64,000 bases of DNA from Sinotaia quadrata (taxonomy: Eukaryota; Mollusca; Gastropoda; Architaenioglossa; Viviparidae), in assembly GCA_028829895.1 (NCBI GenBank), contig CM054177.1, positions 48,492,164-48,556,163 on the forward strand, in the 5' to 3' direction. How positions within the stretch are numbered: position 1 is the first letter of the stretch; each line of letters starts with the position of its first letter. Below are positions 22,650 to 35,420 of this stretch, piece after piece. Made by a program: the position numbers and the translations under genes. The notes beneath the pieces are model-generated. The model worked only from the letters and a program-made list of their open reading frames with translations, made no database searches and was not told the DNA's origin.

Positions 22650-24300
22650 ACACTTATGTGGTGGAGTAAATTTCTTTACCTATTTCTAGACTTAATTATG
22701 ATATAAATTGTTAACTTATCGAAGTGGCCTGACCTTGAGCACTCCTTATGATGGTATTGTAAGCGTCAGAGTTGGAGTAAACACCTTGAGTTGAGAACGT
22801 GCTAGAAATTGCTGATGCAATCCAAACCAGTCCTAACTGGATGAGTAGATTTATTATCCAACGGTTAATATTTACAGGAAAGAGACCAACCAGTGGGCTG
22901 TGATAAAAATGTTTACCTTCTGTAGAGAATTCTATTGTCTAATTATTTGAATTAGGAGTGGAAAGAAGTCTGGTCATGAAAGATGGCCACTAGCACAATG
23001 ATGAGTTAAGTGACTGACTGAGAAAGAATGGACTTTAAAATATTTTATACATTTTGCTATTAATATGCTATGCTTGTGTTTTAAGTAGAAATGTATTATG
23101 TGAGTAGACTATTATTTTTACAAATTGTGAACTAAGACCCTCATGTGTAGTGTGCTAAACACTTGACATTGTTTCTAGTGAACCTAGTCATAAACTATTA
23201 CACTGTATTATTATGCTTTAAGCGCATATTGGGCTAATAAATACTGTTGCAGGAAACTGTTGAGACTTGAATTTAAGAAAGAATGGCGTTAGAGATGAAT
23301 AAACTGGAAACTTAGCATTTGTTCACTGATTATATTTTACATGGGAAAAAAGTAGCCTTTTCTTGATTTACTTGAATCTCCTGGCAAACTGATTTATAAA
23401 CCACTACGACCATGGTAGTCGTGAGAAGTATCTATCACAGTGTGTAAGTGTAAGGGATACACTGCACTCTGTTCATGTATGGTGGCAAAGTATGCTGATT
23501 ACAATGAGCAATTTCTGGTACAAGGAAGTTACTGGAAATTGCTACAATTGTTGTTCTGCTTGAGGGAGCTATTACTGCAGAGTGCCAGATTAGCCTTGAT
23601 AAAATAGCAGCGAATCAGTTTTCTACAACATGAGGAGGGAAACATGGAATTGATGTGAACAACAAACTTGTGACTTTGATACAAAAAAGTGCAAAAAGGA
23701 CTAGTGTGGCTTTGCCTATAGAAGGTTAAGTAGAAACTATTATCATTTATCTCTAATAACTCCATTTTTGTTCTCTGATAAGAACTATCCTGTGATTTGT
23801 ATTGACACTATTCTATTAAATTGTGTGTTAGGATATAAGGCTGCATAGATGTTAAAATTATTTGAATGCGGTTTCATGGAAATTATTGATGTCAAGCATC
23901 GTTTTCATTATTTTTGTAATATGTATATTGATTGTTGATTTAATAAATTTATTGTTAAATTTATTGACTTTCTTACACATAATAATATTTTTATGTTGGA
24001 GACGAAAGTTGGTGGATGGGGGCTCGCTAAATATAGATTAAAAGATGGATTTTTCTTCTCCTTTAGTAAGACGTTTTCCACCTACGGAAATATTCTGTGA
24101 CGGTAAATGTTTGTCTTTAATGTCGTAGCAGAAAGAAAACGTTTACAGCGCCCACATATCCGTCAAGTGAGAGAGACGAGTGGTGTCTGCTGGAGAATTA
24201 TTAATAACATAAATTAAGATTCTCATCACTTGTAATTAGTTATGGATGATTAATTAAATAATAATAATCATAATAATAATCATAAACAGTAACTGTTGTT
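22650..24300 (-). mobile_element. Dispersed repeat family 1, copy C (inverted relative to A and B)
   Basis: The reverse complement runs collinear with copy A from its GGTTATGATTATTATT end to its AGTTTAGAAATA end. Shared segments include GCTGTAAACGTTTTCTTTCT-like and GTTTCCTGCAACA-like phrases, with many small differences. It has a single 45-bp unit where A has five. No conserved reading frame between A and C supports a coding element. Confidence 0.8.
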
Positions 24301-24569
24301 TTGGCATCACAATTTCTATTGCACAAATCTTGAAACCTTGACGCAATACAAACATAAAAAGACAAGCTTGACATTGAAAATCATAAAATGTAATATTTTT
24401 TATTTTAATATTTTATTATTGTTTTGACAAATTTTAATTCGAATATATATATGTTATTATATCCTTCGTAAATTTTTCACGATTGAAATGAATTTTATTG
24501 TATGAGAAATTTGAGATTTGGCAGTACATTGAAAATCTTTCATGCCTGATGCCGCAGTCTTTTATCCGT

Positions 24570-24885
24570 GTCATGATTCTCATCTTGGCGTAGCATTAAG
24601 AAAAAACAAAGACAACTGTGTTCGAAAGCTATGGATTATGGCGCATTCAGTGACAAAAGGTTTGTTTTGCGATGACCTATACGTACAGCTTATTGCGCGT
24701 AGCATTATGGAGCGGGGAGGGGGATGGACTATCTTAACGACAACTTACAGCTTATGGCGCTTATCTTTATAAGAAAAAAAGGGACGCTATTTTCAGCTTA
24801 TGGCGCACGGCGTTATGAAGTCAATGGATGCCACTTTCGTTTCACGTCAGCCAACAGCTTATGGCGCACGCGATGATTCAATATA
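24570..24885. repeat. Degenerate repeat with conserved AGCTTATGGCGCA motif
   Basis: Near-copies of CAGCTTATGGCGCA occur at about 24633, 24686, 24747, 24795 and 24851, with weaker GGCGTAGCATTA and GCGTAGCATTATGG relatives. Spacing is 48-61 bp and the DNA between them is mostly unrelated. GC content and CpG are raised over the surrounding sequence. The open plus-strand frame 24542-24772 has no recognisable domain. Short unassigned gaps lie at 24301-24569 and 24886-25049. Confidence 0.7.
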
Positions 24886-25049
24886 CAAGGTAAAGTATTT
24901 CGCTTGAGGATATGAAAAAAAAATGTTGACTTTATTTTTATAAATAATAATCTCTGTTTTAAAAGGGTGTCGAAGTAGGATTTCAACGAATGTTGATCAA
25001 TAAGACGAAACCAATTCTTTCGGGTAGAACATTTTACTACTGCCCATCT

Positions 25050-25395
25050 ATTACTGATGAGAACAAAACGTATTTCTATTTCATAACATTACGTCGCCTG
25101 ATGAGAACAAAACGTGTTTCTATTTCATAACATTACGTCGCCTGATGAGAACAAAACGTATTTCTATTTCATAACATTACGTCGCCTGATGAGAACAAAA
25201 CGTGTTTCTATTTCATAACATTACGTCGCCTGATGAGAGCAAAACGTGTTTCTATTTCATAACACTACGTCGCCTGATAACAAAACGTGTTTCTATTTCA
25301 TAAAACTACGTGGCCTGAAGGAAACAAAACGTGTTTCTATTTCATAACACTACGTCGCCTGATGAGAACAAAAAGTGTTTCTATTTCATAACGCT
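25050..25395. repeat. 44-bp minisatellite (~7.5 copies)
   Basis: The unit contains CTGATGAGAACAAAACGTGT, TTCTATTTCATAACATTACG and TCGC. The right-hand copies carry small deletions. The next stretch, 25396-25730, has decayed GAACATTAAA phrases only. Confidence 0.96.
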
Positions 25396-25730
25396 ACTTA
25401 GTCCAAGAAACTGATAAATGGTAAGGAGGGCATTTTCTCTAAGCTCATATGTATGGGACTTTAATTAAATTCAAGTTTTATGTAGCATTCAAACACACGT
25501 AAGTTTTTCTTGAACATTAACAGAAACTAAAGGTAATTTGGAAAGCTGAAAAGATTAAAGGTTACCAAAGAAATTTTGAACATTAAAGACAAGTTATATT
25601 GGCACTGAAGAAAATTCATTGTCTTGAAAATTAAAGAACGCTTAAGTTGCATCTTACATTATAAGGCAATACAATTCTGTTAAACATTAAACAACCTAAA
25701 GTTGTATTGATCACCCTTTCATTCATAAAC

Positions 25731-25950
25731 ACACTTCTAAGTATGGTCATTAATTATTTCATTCACAAGCACACATCTACGCACGAGCATTGGTTGTTTC
25801 ATTCTCAAGCACACATCTAAGCACTGTCATTGGCTGTTTCATTCACGCATCTAAAGACGGTCATTGGTTGTTTCATTCACAATTCTACGCATGGTCATTG
25901 GTTGCTTCATTCTTAAGCACATGTCTAGGCAGGGTCATTTTAAAAAAATT
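25731..25950. repeat. ~40-bp degenerate repeat (~5 copies)
   Basis: Units read TTCACAAGCACACATCTAAG then CACGGTCATTGGTTGTTTCA with indels. Confidence 0.88.
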
Positions 25951-26049
25951 CCATTCACAAGCTGAGAAACGATCACGTGGTCGCTAAAGTATCGTTTCTG
26001 CAAATCTTTGGATTGTTTGACATAGTTATGCCTCATAGAGCATTGACGG

Positions 26050-26900
26050 CACGCATGCTTGTTTAGTAGTATACATTTACTCTACCATACGCTATAACAA
26101 AGCTTACTCATCATTTTAATAGAATACATTTACTCTACCATACACTATAACAAAGCTTACTCAGCATCTTTAGTAGTATACTCTTAAACCACCCGTATAC
26201 CATAAGAAAGCTTATACAAATTAAAAATTATGTTTAATAGCATACATATAGCTTTTATAAGCTACGCTAATCCCAAACAAAGTTTACTCACTGTAGTAAT
26301 GCACGTGGAGTTCATTAGAAATTAATAATTTATCTCTAAATTAGCCCAATATCTTTGTTATATAGAAAACACACATTTAATAGCTTACATTAGACCTGCC
26401 AATATGCATCAGAAAGTGTATTTTACGTAGAAATGCAAATTAAATAGACTACTTTTAAGTTACCCACATATCATTTAAATTACCTTAGCTATGCAGCTTG
26501 AAAATGCATATTGTATTTAGTAATGCATTGGTGTATGGAGTACATTTAAATCAGATATGCAGCATTAAAAACCGCACTTTATGTATCAATACACAGTGTA
26601 AAATGTACTTTAAATTAGGCATGATTCACCATTTACACATTAATGGGCACTGATTCACCATAACTAGAGTGTTAATTCTTATACATTGACATACTTACTT
26701 ACCGTATAATAGTGTTAACTTTATGCGCTGATTTATTAATTCGTCATAAATATATTTTAATTCCTTTATACTTTATGCATTGATTTACTAAATGGTCATA
26801 AATATATTTTAATTCCTTTATGCACTGATTTACTGAATAGTCATTAATATATTTTAATTCCTTTCTACTTTGTGCTGATTCATCACTACTCTATTTGTAT
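26050..26900. repeat. Decayed tandem repeats of ~50-58 bp
   Basis: TAGAATACATTTACTCTACC with ACTATAACAAAGCTTACTCA recurs at 26060-26230. ATAAATATATTTTAATTCCT recurs three times at 26745-26862. Material between is AT-rich with weak internal similarity. Confidence 0.75.
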
Positions 26901-27064
26901 GATCATAATACCACTAGTTTAGCTTAGTATAATCTTTCAATCACTGACATACCGACTGACTTACTGATTTATCAATTTAAGCAATATTTTTAACTGTTAA
27001 ATAATGATTTAATGATTCGGCAATATAAGCAATCCGAAAGTGTAAGCATTGATTGATTTTATGG

Positions 27065-27446
27065 TTATAAGTGGTCCAAAATTTTAAACAATGACTCACT
27101 TACAAGAAATCTAATGAGTTTATAAAAAAATGACTCACCTACAAGTAATCTGAACTGTTTTTAAATTACACTCATATTAGCAGTTTGCGCTTATAGTAAT
27201 GACTCACATATAAGCAGTATGGCCTTTTAAACAATGACTCACCTATAATCAGTATGGCCTTTTCAACAATACTCACCTATAAGCAGTATGGCCTTTTCAA
27301 CAATGACTCACCTATAAGTAGTATGGCCTTTTAAACAATGACTCACCTATCCGCAGTATGGTCTTTTTTACAATGACTCACCTATAAGCAATATGGCCTT
27401 TTAAACAATGGCTCACCTATACGCGGTATGGCCTTTCAACAATGAC
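27065..27446. repeat. 35-bp minisatellite (~9-10 copies)
   Basis: The unit is ACAATGACTCACCTATAAGC plus AGTATGGCCTTTTAA, with the left copies diverged. It has the same period as the 14180-16110 array but an unrelated sequence. 27447-27930 is unassigned. Confidence 0.93.
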
Positions 27447-27930
27447 ACACTAATTCACCACTGTTATAGTCTGATCCCTTCAACAATGACAAGGAAATTG
27501 AACACTAGTATAGTAGTAGCTTCATAATTTTGACAAATCTAAAACTCATTCCCCAGATTGAGGGTGTTACTCTTTTCACACTGACGAACTAATTTGCATC
27601 TATTATAATGTTAACTCTTGGCACTTGTACTTTTTGAAGAGATGATAAAGTAAAATCTGAACACGTCACTGAACTGCACCGTATTAGGGCTTATTCTTAG
27701 ACACGACTGTAGCGCGTGGCAAGACAAGTAAATGGGATTTTATAATTTTGTCTCACAATTTATCGAGAATGATGGATGAAGCCTTTCAGACTGTTATCAC
27801 GATGACAAGGAACTCACAGAAATGCCGAAAGTCTGTTCCAAAGCTGTTAAATTGTTTCCTACAATTGGGCGAAGGTTGAAGAGACAGTCACCATGTAATT
27901 TAGTTTGATTATTAATCTTCTTCTTCCTTA

Positions 27931-28118
27931 AATTTGATGTGAAGTGGATTTAACTGTTATTTTTCTCAAGGTTATTTATTATTTGTCATGGGTAAATATA
28001 TCTATACCTGAACAACACAGTTTAGTTTGTTTTTCAATCTCCTTGTTTAGATTTGATGGTGAAATGGATTTAGATGAATTATTCCAAGATTGTTTATTAT
28101 TGGTCATGGGTAAATATA
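27931..28118. repeat. ~114-bp diverged duplication
   Basis: Both copies carry AAATTTGATG/AGATTTGATG, TGGATTTA, TTATTATTTGTCATGGGTAA or its near form, and ATATAT in the same order. Confidence 0.85.
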
Positions 28119-28289
28119 TTTGTATGAAATACTATTCTTGTGCGAGTTTTATTTAATATAGAAATTGAAACAGTCAAAGTATGCTATTATTTAATGAAAT
28201 GTTTTACTTTGACAAATGATGAAATTGATGGTATAAATAGTAAACTTTAATTATGATTAATGAACGCTCGCAGATAAATTTCTAAATCA

Positions 28290-28670
28290 GTGTCCATTTG
28301 TCAAGTGTGCATATGATGAACTTACAAATACGCACGCGCAATGAGGAGTGTTTATTTGTAAAGTGTACGTTGAACACACAAATATATATGCATAATGATG
28401 AGTGTACACACAATTGGCATACAAATTGTGAATGCATGATCAATGAGTTTAAAAATCACAAATGTACAAATGATGCTAAAAAAAATTGAGTATATAATGT
28501 TAAGTGAAATGATAACTGTACAATTAAATAGTATACCTATGGCGAATGTGAAAATGAGCACATAAAGTGTGCAAATGGTTAGTGTAAAACTAATGAGAGT
28601 ATAAATAGTGTAAAATGTTTAGTTTAAAATCTCGAATGTAAATAGTGTACAAATACAGATTGTAGAAACT
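28290..28670. repeat. Highly decayed GTGTACAAATGATGAG repeat
   Basis: Short imperfect units (AAATGATGAGTGTA, AAATAGTGTAAAATG) of 20-30 bp. The small open frames on both strands here are low-complexity. Confidence 0.6.
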
Positions 28671-28680
28671 GACGAATAGA

Positions 28681-28681
28681 T

Positions 28682-28748
<67 letters not shown>

Positions 28749-28782
28749 GGATGGATGGATGGATGGATGATTAGATAGATAG
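28681..28782. repeat. (GATA)n then (GGAT)n microsatellite
   Basis: About 16 GATA units pass into about 6 GGAT units. The following 28783-29131 is unassigned. Confidence 0.98.
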
Positions 28783-29131
28783 GTAATATATAAATTGATT
28801 TCAGTAATATATAAGAAGTGTGGAGAGACTTTTCACGATGAGAAATTTCTCAAGGTACGTAACTCCCGGTTATATTTCCCGTAAGATAACGGACAAATAT
28901 TTTCAGACTGTGGGGTAAAATTTTAATCATCTCATTTGCTTGTTACTTCTGGCAAAAATGCGAAATCAGGAAGCCGTGAATTGTCTGGAAAATAATGGAT
29001 TTGAATATATTCATAGAAAGCTGGACCAAATTTCGGTAAGCATTTCGCATTTAACATTATAATAATTGTGTGGCTGTAGTGCATACTGACTTAAAGGATT
29101 AGATGTATAATAATTTAATCGGGCAGTGCGC

Positions 29132-29187
<56 letters not shown>
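29132..29187. repeat. (GT)n microsatellite
   Basis: About 28 GT units. Confidence 0.98.
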
Positions 29188-29189
<2 letters not shown>

Positions 29190-29344
29190 TTAAACGATTT
29201 AATGTTCTTCTTGTATAATGACTGTAGATAGTATCTATAAAAAACTAATTTATTTATTTTACAATTATATGGTGCCTTAAATATAAAATTAATGATTAAT
29301 TAACTGATAAAGTTATTGAAAGGATTGTTTTTAGAGTAACTAAA

Positions 29345-29870
29345 TGGCATTAACTTGTATTACTGTGAGAGAGTGGTTTGAGTCTAATATTACTGTGGGT
29401 GGTTTGAGTCTAATATTACTGTGAGTGAGTGGTTTGAGTCGAATGTTACTGTGAGTGAGTGGTTTGAGTCTAATATTACTGTGAATGAGTGGTTTGAGTC
29501 TAATATTGCTGCGAGTGAGTGGTTTGAGTATGATATTACTGTGAGTGAGTGGTTTGAATCTAATATATATTATTGGGAGGGAGTGGTTTGAGTCTAATAT
29601 TGCTGGGAGTGAGTGGTTTGAGTCTAATAGTACTGTGAGTGAAAGATTTAATTCTGATATTATTGTGAGTTACTTTTCTTGTCTCTAATATTTCAGTGAG
29701 TAATGGACTTGATTTTGATTCTGATATTATAATGAGGGAAATTATCTGATTCTGATATGACAGAGGAAATGAATTGATTATGATATTACAGTGAGTAATT
29801 GACTGACATTATAATAAGTGACTTGAAATATATTACAGTGAGTGACCTGACTGATATTACAAGACAGGAA
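29345..29870. repeat. 30-bp minisatellite (~10 copies) with decayed right side
   Basis: The unit is GTTTGAGTCTAATATTACTG plus TGAGTGAGTG. After 29670 it decays into GATATTACAGTGAGTGA-like phrases. 29871-30213 is unassigned. Confidence 0.94.
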
Positions 29871-30211
29871 CTAGTTTGTAATATCGTCCTAAATGTAAAA
29901 AATTCTCTTTGATAGTACGCCTTGCCAGGAATAAGTTAACGCATTACTACTGAAGCCTGTTAAATTCTCCTTGTAGCATTGGGAACATTGCAAATTTCGT
30001 AAACAAACAAGTCAATTGTAAATCAGTAATAAAACTCTAAGTACAAACACAAATGATTTTGCACGTTTGAACTTCTTACTTGCATTCAGTTCATTGGTTT
30101 CACAAATAAGAATGTGACACCACGTCCTTTCTTAAACGACATTCTAACATTTTTAAATTGATGTCTGTTCTACTCCAAAGTTTCGTGTTGGCAGCATAAA
30201 ATCTTTTGATG

Positions 30212-30213
<2 letters not shown>

Positions 30214-30307
<94 letters not shown>
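30214..30307. repeat. (CA)n microsatellite
   Basis: About 47 uninterrupted CA units, followed by purine-rich GAAAGAGAG sequence to 30440. Confidence 0.98.
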
Positions 30308-30309
<2 letters not shown>

Positions 30310-30483
30310 TACATGCATACATACATAAATAAAAACAAAGAAAGAGAAGATATGTGAAAGAGAGGAAGAAACGTAGAACGAGAGGGATGGGGTGAAAGAG
30401 AGAGAAAGTTATGGGGAAATAGAAGAGTGATGGAGAAAAGCAGTCGTACGTAAGCGTACACAATCACGCACCATATATGAATA

Positions 30484-30860
30484 GAGATTATAGAATTATA
30501 CAGGATATAGAGAAGATTATAGAATTATACAGGATATAGAGAAGATTATAGAATTACAAAGGATATAGAGAAGATTATAGAATTATACAGGATATAGAGA
30601 AGATTATAGGATTACAAAGGATATAGAGAAGATTATAGAATTACAAAGGATATAGAGAAGATTATAGAATTACAAAGGATATAGAGAAGATTATAGAATT
30701 ACAAAGGATATAGAGAAGATTATAGAATTACAAAGGATATAGAGAAGATTATAGAATTACAAAGAATATAGAGAAGATTATAGAATTACAAAGGATATAG
30801 AGTAAATTAAAGAATTACAAAGGATATAGAGAAGATTATAGAATTACAAAGAATATAGGA
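30484..30860. repeat. 29-bp minisatellite (~13 copies)
   Basis: The unit is GATTATAGAATTACAAAGGA plus TATAGAGAA. An ATTATACAGG variant marks the first, second and fourth units. Confidence 0.97.
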
Positions 30861-30922
30861 GAGAGAGAAATGAAAACAGAGAAAAGGCGTTGTTGAGAAA
30901 GAGATTGAGAGAGAAAGTGATT

Positions 30923-30925
<3 letters not shown>

Positions 30926-30956
<31 letters not shown>
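30926..30956. repeat. (GA)n microsatellite
   Basis: About 15 GA units within a purine-rich stretch. Confidence 0.97.
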
Positions 30957-30960
<4 letters not shown>

Positions 30961-31042
30961 TGCAAAAACAACAGTTATCCTTTCTGTCTTTTTCAATCGA
31001 ATTAACTAATTGATATAATTGGACTATTTATTTATGATAAAA

Positions 31043-31182
31043 GACGTTAGTGATACATATTTCGTGTGTAGTAACATTCCTCAGACGTTAGTGATACACC
31101 ATATTTCGTGTGTAGTAACATTCCTCAGACGTTAGTGATACATATTTCGTGTGTAATCACATTCCTCAGACGTTAGTGATAC
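31043..31182. repeat. ~41-43 bp repeat (~3.3 copies)
   Basis: The unit contains CAGACGTTAGTGATACATAT and TTCGTGTGTAGTAACATTCC. Confidence 0.95.
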
Positions 31183-31263
31183 TTACTTCTATAAGTGAGC
31201 TTGCTGTAGTTTTCATTTCACAAGGTAATATAGACACATCTTTTCGCACTAAGTTAATTTATT

Positions 31264-32120
31264 TTGCATCCACATAGCTTTTTCTCTCTCTCTTTAGCTC
31301 TCTCTCTCTATTGTCCCTCTCTCACAGTCTTGCTTCTTTTACTATCTGATCTTCCTTACCTCTCTCACTATATAGTCTTCCTTGCTTCTCTCAATATCGG
31401 GTCTCCCTTACCTCTCTTACTGTATTGTCTCCCTTATTTTTCTCAATTTATGGCCTCCCTTACCTCTCTTACTGTATTGTCTCCCTTACTTCTCTCAATA
31501 TATGGCCTCCCTTATCTCTCTTACTGTATTGTCTCCCTTGTTTCTCTCAATATATGGCCCCCTTACTTATCTCAGTATCTGAGCCCCCTTACTGTATTGT
31601 CTCCCTTACTTATGTCAATATCTGACCTCTCTTCACTAACTCTTGTCTTTTTCATTGTGTCGCCTCTCTAACTTCGCTCTACTTTCTTCTTGAATTCTTT
31701 TCTTTATACTCTTTTTTCTTAACCATTCTCTCCCTTCTTTCCACAATTCTTCTCTCACTTACTATTCTTATGTGCACATCTCTTATTCCTCTCTTTCCTG
31801 TCTTTTCTCTCATCTTTCTATCCCCTCTGTCTCGGCTCCCTTTTCCATCCTCACGCTATTATTTTTTTCTGTACATCTCATTCTAGTTTTGTTCTCTTTT
31901 CCCACCTTATTTTTATCTTTTCTCATCTCTCTTTTTTCTCTTTACTCGTCTCTCTTTCTTCTCTTTTTCATCTCCCTCCTACTCTCTCTTTCCTCTCAGA
32001 TATATTCTCCCCGCTCTCTCCATTATTTTCTCTCCTCTCTTTCTCCTTCTCTCTCTCTCTCTCTCTCTCTCTATTTCTCTGCCTCCCTCCCCCCCTCTCC
32101 TCTCTTTTCCCCCTCTGTTC
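31264..32120. repeat. Pyrimidine-rich tract with a ~52-bp repeat and (CT)n
   Basis: On the plus strand almost all bases are C or T. From 31330 to 31640 a unit with CTTACCTCTCTTACTGTATT and GTCTCCCTTACTTCTC recurs about five times. (CT)n lies at 32047-32074. The long Leu/Ser/Phe-rich open frames follow from the composition and are not genes. 32121-32560 is unique and unassigned. Confidence 0.92.
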
Positions 32121-32559
32121 CAGATGAGCTGAAGCTAATACTATTTATTCATGAGTATCATTTTCTTTGCTTTCTTTGCTTTCGCCTCTTTGACAGCACG
32201 TTCGATTCGTCTTCAGTTTTTTCCCCCGAATAAGTGCACTTGTTCTCTGTTTCGTAGGTCGCGATAATAAATGGAATTTTCCAATAAACTCTGACCAGAC
32301 GATCGAGTTGCTTCGCTCTCCTCAGTAGCTGTGAAACTGGCCTTGAAATCCTTGTAACTAACCGTCACTCGGTATTTCTGGAAATTGTCTGCAGAACGGC
32401 GGTTAGTTACAACCGTTTAACTGATTACATTTACACCACCTTTTTAGAACCTCCATCCTCACCCCTACTTTAAACCGCTCTACAACGTTTGGGCCTTAGA
32501 TTTCTATTTCATTTACAACAAGGCAATTCGGGATTAAGTTTCGATTGACTAGTATGCAT

Positions 32560-33470
32560 CATTGTGTTATGGCCTGGTGTGTTTTGGCCAGATGATGTAT
32601 GACCTGGTGAAGACTGACTGTTGTAATTTTAATTGTTGTAAAATGGGTAGATCATTGTTTTTTGTTCTGGTGTGTCTTCACCTAGTCTACTATGATGCGT
32701 ACTAAAACACTGTATGTGTTGTGTGACTTAGTGTGGTTGGACTGGTGTAGTATGATCTGATACAATTTATTTTGGCTGTTGTAGTGTGACGTGGGGGATT
32801 AGAGCATGGTATAGTATGCCTTATGTGGCTAGAAATGGCATGTTTTATGACTTGTGAATTGAGCTGGTGTCCTATATATATATATCCATTTATATTGGTG
32901 TGGTATGGAGTGGTGCCGTAGAGCCTTGTGTCACATCGGCTGATGTACTTTGGCCTAGTGTTTTATGACTTAGTGTCGTATGGGATGTTATAGATGTGCA
33001 TTGCTTGGTGTAGTATGGGTTGTTTTTGGCATGGGCTGGTGTAGAATGGATTGATATGTTAAGACCTAGTATAGTGTGGATGTGGCTTGGTGCGTAATGC
33101 ATAATTATTTTATATTAATTATGGCGATTGGGCATGTGTTATAGATAATAGACTATTATATGACCTAATGTGGTAGGGACTGTTGTGGTTATATGCTATG
33201 ATATGACTTGGTGTAGTATGCTATGACTGGTATGATATGACTTGGTATGATATGCTATGACTGGTATAATATGATTTGGTGTAGTATGCTATGACTGGTA
33301 TGATATGACCTGGTGTAGTATGGTATGACTATGATATGACTTGGTGTAGTATGGTATGACTATGATATGACTTGGTGTAGTATGGTATGACTATGATATG
33401 ACTTGGTGTAGTAAGCTATGACTTGTATGACATGGACTGGTGTGATACTTGCTACTGTGTTACGGTTAAT
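32560..33470. repeat. Decayed TGGTGTAGTATG repeat with a cleaner 31-bp core
   Basis: A degenerate GACTTGGTGTAGTATGG pattern fills the stretch. From 33200 to 33430 it tightens to a 31-bp unit, TATGACTTGGTGTAGTATGG plus TATGACTATGA, about 8 copies. 33471-34010 is unique; the 61-codon open frame at 33761-33946 is Lys/Asn-rich with no recognisable motif. Confidence 0.88.
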
Positions 33471-34010
33471 ATAGTGGGCTTTTATTTCTTTTGCTTGTAT
33501 TGGAACTGTTTCATATTTAAACAATAACTGATTTTTAAAAAATCTAAAGCTATGTAATATGTCCCCATTATAAAATAAATCTAATACATTCGTTTTATAT
33601 CGTCCAGTAAATAACTCAGATACAATAAAGAATGTTTATCGTGCAATCAGCCAGTTATCACACCTCTACACAGTCCCTCGATCAGTCAGTCAGAGCCGAA
33701 CGCACATTCACATATGAATAAACCAGTTCACGTGTACTCTAACAACTACACTGAATTAGTATGGTTTACCAATTTCTTCAAAAGCGTGCTTTGTTAGGAC
33801 AAAATCTAAACCACGCTTCTTTGAAGTTGACGCAAAAAAGTAAAAAGAAGTATGAGAAAGAAAATCAAATAACAACTGGACGCTGCCTTAATTTCCCTGG
33901 GTGGTATACACGGGAGCTGATTTACTCCAGGGAAAATGAGAAATAGCCATTTCTATTGGATTAGAACTTAGCGGCGCGCGAGCTCTAACCACTACTGACT
34001 TTGTGTCTGA

Positions 34011-34264
34011 TGGTGTGTAAGTCAGATTGTGTTTACTTTCGGTTCTTTTTGTGCAAGTCAGTTTGTGTTTACTTTCGGTTCTTTTTGTGCAAGTCAGTTT
34101 GTGTTTACTTTTGGTTCTTTTTGTGCAAGTCAGTTTGTGTTTACTTTTGGTTCTTTTTGTGCAAGTCAGTTTGTGTTTACTCTTGGTTCCTTTAGTGCAA
34201 GTCAGTTTGTGTTTAATTTTGGTTCCTTTTGTGCAAGTCAGTTTGTGTGTACTTTCGGTTCTTT
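34011..34264. repeat. 36-bp minisatellite (~7 copies)
   Basis: The unit is GTGCAAGTCAGTTTGTGTTT plus ACTTTCGGTTCTTTTT. As 36 is divisible by three and the unit has no stop in any plus frame, all three forward frames are open for 60-90 codons. This is not taken as coding. Confidence 0.96.
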
Positions 34265-34559
34265 TTCTTCTTGCATGACTGTTTATTTATTATCTTAATG
34301 TACATCACGGATGTAGCCCACAGACCAGACCTTAATACTGCAATCAAACAAAACCACACTTGCCATAAATTAACAATTTTGCTGTCAGTCGAACACTGAC
34401 ACAAATGTTAACACACCCAGATGAAGGCTGCAAATGATATAAATCTTGTCAGGTGTTACAGAAGTTATATTAACTGAGCAAAAGTAAAGCCTTCACACAA
34501 CTGAAAATACAAACTGATTTTAGGTAACAGGTGTACATTTCATGAGCGCAACCTTTTAG

Positions 34560-34743
34560 CGAGTGTGTTTGAGAGAGAGAAGAGAGAGGCAATGCGTGTG
34601 TATATGCATGGCAGAGAGAAAATGCGCGTGTATGTGAGATATGAAATGCCGTATATGTATTTGAGAGAGAGAATGAGTATCGATATGTATAAATAAGAGA
34701 GAGAACGCGTAGGTATGTATATATGAGAGAGAGAAAACGGGTT

Positions 34744-34816
<73 letters not shown>
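34560..34816. repeat. GA-rich degenerate repeat ending in (GA)n
   Basis: Decayed units of GAGAGAGAAAATGCGTGTATATG type lead into a pure (GA)n at 34749-34816. 34817-35420 has no recognised feature. Confidence 0.93.
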
Positions 34817-34820
<4 letters not shown>

Positions 34821-35420
34821 TGGCAAGAATGGTTGATCTCGGCAACTCGTACTTCAACCTATTTTGATGCAATTCATTTTCAACATATTTTGATATTTCT
34901 TTCCTTACAAACCTTAAAAACTCTTATAAATTGCATTCATCGTTGAAGTAAGAAATGTTCAGGGGTTGAAGCTTTATTAATACACATATAATTCATATAC
35001 ATATATATCTGAAAGGGGGTTTCAAACAAAATAATTTCTCCCAAGAGTTGTTCGCATTGACCAGGCATGCAAGTGTAATATTAGCATTGCTCTTGAAAAC
35101 ACACTGTTATCGTTTACACATTTTAATATCCTAAAGTCGTGTTCACATGTATTATATGGACAAAACAATTTCAGTTTTACAATATATAAATTCTCCATAA
35201 CTCTACTGATAAATAACATGCTTATTACATTAGTTTTCAAGTAAAATGTGCATTGTCTGGTTACTATACAAATTGTTAATGTATGTATATACGTTTTAGA
35301 TCCAAGTTCTTAACAGTCCTGACAAAAAAAATTATTACAGATTTATCATTTCCAATGAAAGTAATGGAGTTTTCATGACTAATATTTAAATCATAATTTT
35401 CTGAGATTCACAATTTCTGA

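Noticed and set aside
24542..24772. 76-codon plus-strand frame with balanced composition
   Set aside because: It overlaps the degenerate AGCTTATGGCGCA repeat and shows no family motif, acceptor or donor at its edges.
30100..30463. Cys-Val repeat proteins
   Set aside because: Translation of (CA)n; the same occurs at every CA tract in the window (e.g. 19747-20020, 55784-56112, 61536-61831).
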